Below, one piece after another: positions 1-5,448 of a stretch of 9,561 nt of DNA; position 1 is the first letter of the stretch, and each line of letters begins with the position of its first letter. The translations under genes and the position numbers were made by a program. A model generated the notes under the pieces. That model worked only from the letters and a program-made list of their open reading frames with translations. It was not told the DNA's origin and made no database searches. Origin of the DNA: an uncultured Saprospiraceae bacterium (GTDB taxonomy: Bacteria > Bacteroidota > Bacteroidia > Chitinophagales > Saprospiraceae); NCBI GenBank assembly GCA_937864255.1, contig CALMIT010000472.1, positions 1-9,561 of the forward strand, written 5' to 3'.

Positions 1-30
1 GCCGAAAACAAGTGAGATTTTCAAAATAAA

Positions 31-141
31 TGGGAGGTGTTGAGGTTGGCAGACAAGCCCTCCTGTCTCGGGGGTGAGGAGCTCGGGAAAAATTCCGCCG
101 GAACTAACCGCCTCGTGGAGGTTCGAATCCTTCCCTCACAG
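31..141 (+). tRNA. Atypical tRNA-like gene with a 42-nt variable region
   Basis: The sequence folds as a type II-like cloverleaf. The acceptor stem is 31-37 with 134-140 (TGGGAGG/CCTCACA, one G33-A138 mismatch). The D arm has a 3-bp stem TTG/CAA (40-42/54-56) and a loop containing GG and AGA, as in tRNA-Leu. The anticodon stem is CCCTC/GGGGG (58-62/70-74, one G-U pair) with loop CTGTCTC (63-69). The T arm is GGAGG/CCTTC around the canonical loop TTCGAAT (122-128). The discriminator is G141 and CCA is not encoded. In the standard register the anticodon is GTC (Asp), but the base after it is T rather than the usual purine, and tRNA-Asp does not normally have a long variable arm. The variable region (75-116) can form one nested hairpin: GAGG/CCTC, CGG/CCG, TTCC/GGAA, loop GCC. 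A strong terminator follows 8 nt later. It could be a functional noncanonical tRNA, a degenerate tRNA-Leu/Ser copy, or another tRNA-shaped RNA; the amino acid is uncertain. Confidence 0.6.
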
Positions 142-149
142 CAAAAATT

Positions 150-189
150 AAAAGCGGCGTCCGTGAAATTCACGGACGCCGCTTTTTTT
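150..189 (+). terminator. Strong intrinsic terminator, probably bidirectional
   Basis: An 18-nt perfect inverted repeat (150-167 and 169-186; GC-rich core GCGGCGTCCGTG) is followed by seven T residues at 183-189. It begins 8 nt after the tRNA-like gene. On the minus strand the same stem is followed by TTTTAATTTTT, so it can also stop transcription coming from dcd, whose stop codon lies about 17 nt away. This is the expected arrangement for a shared terminator between convergent units. Confidence 0.9.
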
Positions 190-205
190 ATAATTTTTTA
201 GCAAC

Positions 206-742
206 TCAAAACTTGTTCTTCCACATCATGCTCTCCACCGGTTTTTCGGTGCGCTGATTGTATTTTGCATTCTGTTTTTTGTTGTAATAATTCTGAATGT
301 CGCCTTCCACCATAAAATAAATCAACTGCCCGATAGGCATTCCTCTGTAAATTCTGACGGGTTGCGTACACGAAATTTCCAATGTCCAGGTGTTGCAAAA
401 TCCCACGTCGCCTTTTCCCGCAGTGGCGTGTATATCAATACCGAGCCGCCCCACGCTGGATTTTCCTTCCAAAAACGGAACAGAATTGTGCGTCTCCGTA
501 TATTCCTCCGTCACGCCGAGGTACAGAGTGCCGGGATGCAACACATAGCCGTCTTCAGGAATTTCAAAATGCTCGATTTCGTTGTGTTTGCGGGCGTCTA
601 AAATTCGGTCTTTGTACACCGCCAGCCATTTTCCCAGATGCACGTCATACGAATTTGTACCCAGGCACGAAGCGCGAAAAGGCTCTATGATGATTTGCCC
701 CTCTTCGATGGATTGGAGGATTTTTTTATCGGAAAGTATCAT
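206..742 (-). CDS. dcd: dCTP deaminase (Dcd)
   Basis: This 178-residue protein is a likely dCTP deaminase, which converts dCTP to dUTP and ammonia in the cytoplasm and so feeds dUMP to thymidylate synthesis. The N-terminus MILSDKKIL and the NSYDVHLG motif (residues 30-37) are typical of the family. The core substrate-binding segment runs from about 91 to 123: GKSSVGRLG (93-101, with S95, S96, R99), HATAG (105-109) and TWTLEIS (118-124), whose E122 matches the catalytic glutamate. PIGQLIYF (136-143) and the tail YNQRTEKP, which closes over the triphosphate in homologues, are also present. Length is close to normal (E. coli Dcd is 193). The family includes trimeric dUTPase relatives and bifunctional dCTP deaminase/dUTPases; the bifunctional form cannot be excluded by eye. 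The gene lies 69 nt downstream of the PLP-enzyme gene on the same strand and converges on the tRNA-like gene. No clear Shine-Dalgarno sequence precedes the ATG. Confidence 0.9.
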   Translation of the reverse strand: MILSDKKILQSIEEGQIIIEPFRASCLGTNSYDVHLGKWLAVYKDRILDARKHNEIEHFEIPEDGYVLHPGTLYLGVTEEYTETHNSVPFLEGKSSVGRLGIDIHATAGKGDVGFCNTWTLEISCTQPVRIYRGMPIGQLIYFMVEGDIQNYYNKKQNAKYNQRTEKPVESMMWKNKF

Positions 743-811
743 TTCGATTTCAATTTGGAGGGCGAAGATAGAAAATGAGGTATGTGATTTTTTATAAATT
801 TTAATAGAAAA

Positions 812-1738
812 TCAAGTCGGCAAATTGGTTAGGAAACGTCGGTTGAATCCGGCTATGCCTTGCCGCCCGCCCGTATGCACCAGCAAAATCCGGCTGTCTT
901 TTTTAAAATAGCCTTTTTGTAAAAGATCGTGCACGCCAAAAAACAATTTTCCGGTGTAAATCGGGTCCAAAGCAAAGTCATTATTTTGATAGAACGCTTT
1001 TATGAATTGCAGCAGTTCTTCATTCCATTTGGCGTAACCTCCGAAGTCATAATCATCCATCACCTTCCAATTAAGCCGCCTCTCCTGTCCGCACTCCGAG
1101 AGCAGTTTGCTAATATTTTCTTTCATAAAACCACCTTTTAAAACAGGAAAGCTCAGCACTTCTGCCTCAAAATCAAGTTTGGAAATGATGCCCGCGCTTG
1201 TGCCTCCCGTGCCGGCTGTTACACAAATGTAATTCGGCAATTCCGCCATCCCGCTTTTTATATCGGCGACAAAATCGGTAAATCCTTCCAGCGCCGCACA
1301 ATTCGAGCCGCCTTCCGGAATCTGGTAAGCATCCGCCCACTGCCCATCAATCGCGCTAAAATCATGCGCTTTGTATTCGGTGCGCGACACAAAAAAAAGC
1401 TCCATTCCACATTCACGGCAGTAAGTCAGTGTGGGGTTCCGCGGCGACGCGTCTTCACCGCGCACAAAAGCTGCTGTTTTGAAATTAAAGATTTTTCCGG
1501 CAGCAGCCACCGCAGCCAGGTGATTGGAAAATGCGCCGCCAAAAGTAAGCAGCCGGTCATGTCCCAGCGCACGCGCGTTGAGCAGGTTGTGCTTTAGTTT
1601 TCGCCATTTATTGCCGGAAATTTCAGGGTGCAGCAAATCGTCGCGCAACACGAAAACATTTACTGCATCAAATGAAAATCCCCGCAAGGGCTGCACAACT
1701 GATTTTTTATTTTCAAAGAAATTTAAAATTGAGTCCAT
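812..1738 (-). CDS. PLP-dependent ACC deaminase/D-cysteine desulfhydrase family protein
   Basis: This 308-residue fold-type II PLP enzyme belongs to the group that includes 1-aminocyclopropane-1-carboxylate deaminase and D-cysteine desulfhydrase. SGNKWRKLK (41-49) holds the PLP lysine K44. GGAFSNHLAA (67-76) has the S71-N72-H73 set that contacts the substrate carboxylate in the family. PEGGSN (141-146) and the glycine-rich phosphate loop TAGTGGTSAG (174-183) follow, then DPIYTGK (258-264) and LLVHTGG (285-291) near the C-terminus. Length fits the family (about 300-340). The residues that decide between ring-opening ACC deaminase and D-cysteine/D-amino-acid lyase cannot be judged reliably here, and most bacterial members are not true ACC deaminases, so a D-cysteine desulfhydrase-like activity is at least as likely. 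It starts 455 bp from parE, which diverges from it, and is probably transcribed with dcd. Confidence 0.85.
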   Translation of the reverse strand: MDSILNFFENKKSVVQPLRGFSFDAVNVFVLRDDLLHPEISGNKWRKLKHNLLNARALGHDRLLTFGGAFSNHLAAVAAAGKIFNFKTAAFVRGEDASPRNPTLTYCRECGMELFFVSRTEYKAHDFSAIDGQWADAYQIPEGGSNCAALEGFTDFVADIKSGMAELPNYICVTAGTGGTSAGIISKLDFEAEVLSFPVLKGGFMKENISKLLSECGQERRLNWKVMDDYDFGGYAKWNEELLQFIKAFYQNNDFALDPIYTGKLFFGVHDLLQKGYFKKDSRILLVHTGGRQGIAGFNRRFLTNLPT

Positions 1739-1772
1739 CTATCTAATCTCTGAATGTCAGCAATTTTGGCAT

Positions 1773-1780
1773 TATTTTTG
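1773..1780 (+). promoter_or_regulatory. Candidate Bacteroidota -7 element (TATTTTTG)
   Basis: TATTTTTG matches the Bacteroidota -7 consensus TAnnTTTG exactly and is the only exact match on this strand between the PLP-enzyme gene and the orphan terminator. No TTG is seen at the expected -33 spacing (CTG at 1750-1752 is the nearest), so support is weak. If used, transcription would start near 1787 and end at the terminator at 2065. Confidence 0.3.
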
Positions 1781-1786
1781 AAATTA

Positions 1787-2065
1787 ATTTAATAATATCT
1801 TTATGTGTTTTATAGACAATATTTAGATAAGAAACCGTTTAAAAACAAAAACTCCCCCAACTCATGTTTTTCTGTCACAATCCATCGAAACTGAATTCTT
1901 CTGGAGGTAATGATGGTGGCTATATCTGGGTAGTGCGTTAAAAAGTTCCCCCAATAACCAAAGTTTCCCCAAAGGCGCCTATTCGGACACCTGACTCAGA
2001 AGATTGATTAAATCTATCCCCACATAACAGGGCTAAACTGTAAGAGGTTTTAGCCCTGTTTTTTT
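1787..2065 (+). ncRNA. Putative small RNA ending at an orphan terminator
   Basis: A plus-strand intrinsic terminator at 2026-2065 has no protein gene in front of it, so some transcript must begin within or shortly before this gap. The 5' end given here assumes the -7 element at 1773-1780; a start nearer 1850 is equally possible. Inside, TCTTCTG (1897-1903) pairs perfectly with CAGAAGA (1997-2003), and AGGT (1905-1908) with ACCT (1989-1992), giving an interrupted stem around an internal region of roughly 80 nt. Length and a stem around a large unpaired centre loosely resemble 6S RNA, but I see no decisive 6S, SRP RNA, RNase P or tmRNA signature. A terminated leader of parE is the alternative, though a promoter-like sequence lies between the terminator and parE. 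Confidence 0.35.
2026..2065 (+). terminator. Intrinsic terminator with no upstream protein gene
   Basis: AACAGGGCTAAA (2026-2037) and TTTAGCCCTGTT (2049-2060) form a perfect 12-bp stem with an 11-nt loop, followed by a run of seven T (2059-2065). The reverse direction lacks a T tract, so it acts on plus-strand transcripts only. It ends 128 nt before the parE start codon. Confidence 0.85.
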
Positions 2066-2079
2066 ATCTCAAACAAGCG

Positions 2080-2117
2080 AATTTTTATAATTTTGTAAAA
2101 CAAATTTTTATAATTTT
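2080..2117. repeat. 15-bp AT-only direct repeat upstream of parE
   Basis: AATTTTTATAATTTT occurs at 2080-2094 and again at 2103-2117, offset by 23 bp (about two helical turns). The first copy runs into TAATTTTG (2088-2095), an exact TAnnTTTG match; the second ends in T instead of G. The pair may be a duplicated promoter or an UP-like AT tract for parE. Confidence 0.5.
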
Positions 2118-2138
2118 TTAAAAATTAAAAACAAATAG

Positions 2139-2169
2139 TTGTAAAAATTGACGCGCCTGTCTAATTTTA
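2139..2169 (+). promoter_or_regulatory. Candidate parE promoter
   Basis: TTG at 2139-2141 is followed after 20 nt by TAATTTTA at 2162-2169, a one-mismatch version of TAnnTTTG with the spacing expected of Bacteroidota housekeeping promoters. The start site would fall near 2176, about 18 nt before the parE ATG. The exact TAATTTTG at 2088-2095 is a competing candidate without a clear -33 TTG. Confidence 0.3.
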
Positions 2170-2193
2170 CCGGCACAGTTTAATAAAAACAGA

Positions 2194-4086
2194 ATGGCAG
2201 AAATAACCTACAACGAAGATAATATCCGCTCGCTGGATTGGAAAGAACACATTCGGCTGCGTCCGGGAATGTACATCGGCAAACTCGGCGACGGCTCTAC
2301 TCCCGACGACGGAATTTACGTTTTGCTGAAAGAAGTAATTGATAATTCCATTGACGAGCACGTAATGGGCTTTGGCAAAATCATTGATGTCAAAATAGAC
2401 GAGGGAGAGGTGGCGGTACGGGATTACGGGCGAGGTATCCCACTGGGAAAAGTGGTGGACTGCGTCTCTAAAATCAACACCGGCGGTAAATACGATTCGA
2501 AAGCTTTTAAAAAATCTGTCGGGCTGAACGGCGTGGGCACAAAGGCAGTCAATGCACTTTCAGACTATTTTAAAGTGCAGGCTTTCCGCGAAGGACAAAC
2601 CAAATTGGCGGAATTTGAACAGGGAAATCTGATTAACGACGCGAAAGTTGTAAAGTCCGCCGACTCAGACGGCACACTGACGGTTTTCAGACCCGACGCT
2701 TCCATTTTTAAAAAATATAAATTCAGAAGCGAGTTTGTAGAAACGCAATTGTGGAACTACGCTTACCTCAATGCCGGGCTAAAAATCCAATTTAACGGGC
2801 AGAGTTTTTATTCAAAAAACGGGCTGCTTGATATGCTCGACAAACGTACAAGCAATGAACACATTCGCTACCCCATCATCCATCTGAAAGGCGACGATAT
2901 TGAAATCGCCATGACACACGGTGACCATTACGGCGAGCAGTATTACTCTTTTGTAAACGGGCAAAATACTACGCAGGGCGGCACGCACCTGAATTATTTC
3001 AGGGAGGCTGTAGTGGAAACAATTCGCAATTTTTACAATAAAAATTACGACGCCAAAGATATTCGCTCTTCCATCATCGCTGCCGTGAGCGTGCGCGTAG
3101 AAGAACCGGTTTTCGAATCGCAGACCAAAACCAAACTGGGCTCGACCGAAATTGCTCCGGGCGGGCAATCGCTGCGCTCTTTCATCGTGGATTTTCTCAA
3201 AAAAGAACTCGACAACTACCTGCACAAAAACAAAGAAATATCCGAGGCAATTGAAAAGCGGATCAAACAATCCGAGCGCGAGCGCAAGGAAATTGCCGGC
3301 ATCAAAAAACTGGCAAACGAGCGCGCCAAAAAAGCCGCCGTACACAACAAAAAACTGCGTGACTGCCGCTATCACCTCAGCGATAATGGCAAAGTAACAG
3401 ATGAATTAAAACTCGCAACGACCATTTTCATCACCGAGGGCGACTCTGCGAGCGGCTCGATCACGAAAGCGCGTCAAGTGGAAACGCAAGCAGTGTTCAG
3501 CTTGCGCGGAAAGCCGCTCAACTGCTTCGGCAAAACCAAAAAAATCGTGTACGAAAATGAGGAACTCAACCTGCTCCAACACGCGCTCAACATTGAAGAC
3601 GGGCTGGACGAATTGCGTTACAATCGCGTGGTTATCTCAACCGACGCCGATGTGGACGGCATGCACATCCGGCTGCTGTTGTTGACTTTTTTCCTGCGGT
3701 TTTTCCCCGACCTGGTGCGCAACGGACACTTGTATATTTTGCAAACGCCACTTTTCCGCGTGAGAGACAAAAGAGAAACCATTTACTGCTACAGTGAAAC
3801 CGAAAAACAGGCGGCAGTCAAAAAACTGCGCGGGAAAGCCGAGATCACCCGGTTTAAAGGGCTTGGTGAAATTTCGCCCGACGAATTCAAAGACTTTATC
3901 AACGAAAATATCCGCCTCGAACCGGTCATTCTCAACGAAGAAACCGACCTTGACGACTTGCTGACGTATTACATGGGGACCAACACAATGGAGCGGCAGG
4001 AATTTATCATTGGCAATCTGCGCATTGAAAAAGACCTGGCTGATGAAGAAGAAACCGCCGAAATGGAAGCTGCGGCGGAGGTTTAA
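2194..4086 (+). CDS. parE: DNA topoisomerase IV subunit B (ParE), GyrB-type ATPase
   Basis: This 630-residue type IIA topoisomerase ATPase subunit powers strand passage with ParC to decatenate daughter chromosomes. The GHKL ATPase domain shows RPGMYIG (23-29), EVIDNSIDE (47-55, with E47 and Mg-binding N51), DYGRGIP (77-83), GGKYDS (97-102) and the lid SVGLNGVG (108-115). The transducer domain carries QTKTKLGS (310-317) with the ATP-sensing lysine. The TOPRIM domain has TEGDSASG (414-421, E415) and DADVDG (484-489), and RFKGLGE (553-559) follows. Length is about that of ParE and shorter than Proteobacterial GyrB (about 800), which supports ParE over GyrB, although the two are hard to separate by eye. 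The acidic tail (about 615-630, DEEETAEMEAAAEV) looks unstructured. parC is not adjacent here; the next gene, 30 nt on, is an amidohydrolase. Confidence 0.92.
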   Translation: MAEITYNEDNIRSLDWKEHIRLRPGMYIGKLGDGSTPDDGIYVLLKEVIDNSIDEHVMGFGKIIDVKIDEGEVAVRDYGRGIPLGKVVDCVSKINTGGKYDSKAFKKSVGLNGVGTKAVNALSDYFKVQAFREGQTKLAEFEQGNLINDAKVVKSADSDGTLTVFRPDASIFKKYKFRSEFVETQLWNYAYLNAGLKIQFNGQSFYSKNGLLDMLDKRTSNEHIRYPIIHLKGDDIEIAMTHGDHYGEQYYSFVNGQNTTQGGTHLNYFREAVVETIRNFYNKNYDAKDIRSSIIAAVSVRVEEPVFESQTKTKLGSTEIAPGGQSLRSFIVDFLKKELDNYLHKNKEISEAIEKRIKQSERERKEIAGIKKLANERAKKAAVHNKKLRDCRYHLSDNGKVTDELKLATTIFITEGDSASGSITKARQVETQAVFSLRGKPLNCFGKTKKIVYENEELNLLQHALNIEDGLDELRYNRVVISTDADVDGMHIRLLLLTFFLRFFPDLVRNGHLYILQTPLFRVRDKRETIYCYSETEKQAAVKKLRGKAEITRFKGLGEISPDEFKDFINENIRLEPVILNEETDLDDLLTYYMGTNTMERQEFIIGNLRIEKDLADEEETAEMEAAAEV

Positions 4087-4116
4087 TTTTGCGCGATTGA
4101 ATTTTTCAAAAAACTG

Positions 4117-5304
4117 ATGATTCAAGATAAAATCAAACAACTGGCTAAAGATTTTTTTGAGGAAATGGTCGCCATCCGGCGGCACTTGCACCAATTTCCG
4201 GAACTGTCATTTCAGGAAGTGGAAACCGGCAAGTTCATTTCAAAAAAACTGACCGAATTTGGAATTCCCCATAAAACGGGTATCGCCGGAAACGGCATCA
4301 CCGCACTCATCGAAGGCAAAAATCCGGGTAAAAAAACTGTGGCGCTCCGCGCCGATATGGACGCCTTGCCGATTTTGGAAGCCAACGATGTGGATTACAA
4401 ATCCAAAAATCCGGGGGTGATGCACGCCTGCGGGCACGATGTACACACGACTTCTCTGCTCGGCGCAGCCAAGATTTTAAATGCGTTGAAATCCGAATTT
4501 GAAGGCACGGTAAAATTGATTTTTCAACCCGCCGAAGAAAAACTACCCGGCGGCGCATCCATCATGATCAAGGAAGGCGCTTTAAAAAATCCGAAGCCCG
4601 ACAGCATTTTCGGACAGCACGTACACCCGCCGCTGTCCGCCGGAAAAGTGGGGCTGCGCGCCGGAAAGTACATGGCTTCCGCCGATGAAATTTATGTGAC
4701 GGTGAAAGGGCGCGGCGGACACGGCGCTATGCCCCACGAGTGCGTTGACCCGGTACTCATTGCCGCCAATATTTTAGTACAACTCCAACAAATCGTCAGC
4801 CGGAATGCTGACCCGACTACGCCGACCGTTTTGACTTTTGGAAAAATAAACTCGGAGGGCGGTAACACCAATGTGATTCCAAACGAAGTGCGGATGGAAG
4901 GTACTTTTCGTACGATGGATGAAAATTGGCGCAAAGCAGCACATCGCAAAATGAAAAAGATGGCTGAAAATATTGCTAAAAGCATGGGCGGCGCATGTGA
5001 ATTTGACATCGTAAAAGGTTATCCTTTTTTGATCAATGAAGAACAACTCACGCAGCGCGCCCGTCAATATGCCGTCGAATATTTGGGTGAAAAAAATGTG
5101 GTTGAACTCCCGATTCGCATGACGGCGGAAGATTTTGCTTACTATTCGCAGGAAATGCCCGCTTGCTTTTACCGCCTCGGCACCGGCAATGTTTCGAAAG
5201 GTATCACCTCGCCCGTCCATACCAACACTTTTGACGTGGATGAGACCTGCCTGCTCCCCGGCGCGGGCTTATTGGCCTGGATGGCAGTGAGGGAGTTGGA
5301 TTGA
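4117..5304 (+). CDS. M20 family metallo-amidohydrolase (IAP/hippurate hydrolase-like)
   Basis: This 395-residue zinc-type amidohydrolase of the M20D group hydrolyses N-acyl amino acids or similar amides; members include hippurate hydrolase, N-acetyl-diaminopimelate deacetylase and IAA-amino acid hydrolase. Family hallmarks in order are RRHLHQFPELSF (21-32), ALRADMDALPI (76-86), MHACGHDVH (102-110, metal ligands C105 and H107), FQPAEE (136-141, with catalytic/metal glutamates E140-E141), GQHVHP (166-171, H168), the dimerisation-domain segment GGHGAMPH (200-207) that reaches the partner active site, GGNTNVIP (248-255), MTAEDFAYY (335-343) and SPVHT (365-369, H368). All expected metal ligands are present and the length is normal. 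There is no signal peptide, so it is cytoplasmic. It begins 30 nt after parE and may be co-transcribed with it. The substrate cannot be told from the sequence. Confidence 0.9.
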   Translation: MIQDKIKQLAKDFFEEMVAIRRHLHQFPELSFQEVETGKFISKKLTEFGIPHKTGIAGNGITALIEGKNPGKKTVALRADMDALPILEANDVDYKSKNPGVMHACGHDVHTTSLLGAAKILNALKSEFEGTVKLIFQPAEEKLPGGASIMIKEGALKNPKPDSIFGQHVHPPLSAGKVGLRAGKYMASADEIYVTVKGRGGHGAMPHECVDPVLIAANILVQLQQIVSRNADPTTPTVLTFGKINSEGGNTNVIPNEVRMEGTFRTMDENWRKAAHRKMKKMAENIAKSMGGACEFDIVKGYPFLINEEQLTQRARQYAVEYLGEKNVVELPIRMTAEDFAYYSQEMPACFYRLGTGNVSKGITSPVHTNTFDVDETCLLPGAGLLAWMAVRELD

Positions 5305-5371
5305 TTTTTAAAAAGCACTAATTAACAATTTTGCCAAATCTCCCGCCCACCTTGTAACCTTACCCGGCCTT

Positions 5372-5387
5372 TGGCGTAATTATTGCT
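5372..5387 (+). promoter_or_regulatory. Candidate sigma-54 (-24/-12) promoter
   Basis: TGGC at 5372-5375 and TTGCT at 5383-5387 place the invariant GG (5373-5374) and GC (5385-5386) exactly 10 nt apart, as in the consensus TGGCACG-N4-TTGCW; 9 of 12 defined bases match. It lies 62 nt upstream of a sigma-54-type activator gene, so RpoN-dependent (possibly self-) control is plausible. The predicted start is near 5398. No enhancer-like inverted repeat was recognised nearby. Confidence 0.45.
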
Positions 5388-5413
5388 TCATGGATAGAAA
5401 TAATCTTAATTTG
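5383..5413 (+). promoter_or_regulatory. Candidate housekeeping promoter overlapping the -12 element
   Basis: TTG at 5383-5385 is followed after 20 nt by TTAATTTG (5406-5413), a one-mismatch TAnnTTTG element. The TTG is part of the -12 element of the sigma-54 candidate, so the two readings compete for the same DNA. The start site would be near 5420, about 29 nt before the regulator ATG. Confidence 0.35.
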
Positions 5414-5448
5414 TAAATCCTTTCAATTTAAAAGATTAAACGAAGAGT

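Larger units (their letters stand above)
1739..2193. other. 455-bp AT-rich divergent intergenic region
   Basis: This gap separates the start of the minus-strand PLP-enzyme gene from the start of parE. It contains no convincing protein-coding frame. From left to right it holds an exact TAnnTTTG element on the plus strand (1773-1780), a stretch of more balanced composition (about 1850-2020) with a possible long-range stem, a plus-strand intrinsic terminator (2026-2065), and a very AT-rich tract (about 2065-2150) with a 15-bp direct repeat and promoter-like elements before parE. No exact TAnnTTTG element was found for the minus-strand gene. Confidence 0.7.

Noticed and set aside
31..141. tmRNA 3' half or selenocysteine tRNA
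   Set aside because: A complete D arm and a 7-nt anticodon loop are present, which tmRNA lacks, and the anticodon is not TCA as required for tRNA-Sec.
2812..3375. Long minus-strand open frame (187 codons) inside parE
   Set aside because: It is antisense to a motif-complete ParE and its translation is rich in Phe and Val with no recognisable domain, as expected for a shadow of a biased coding strand.
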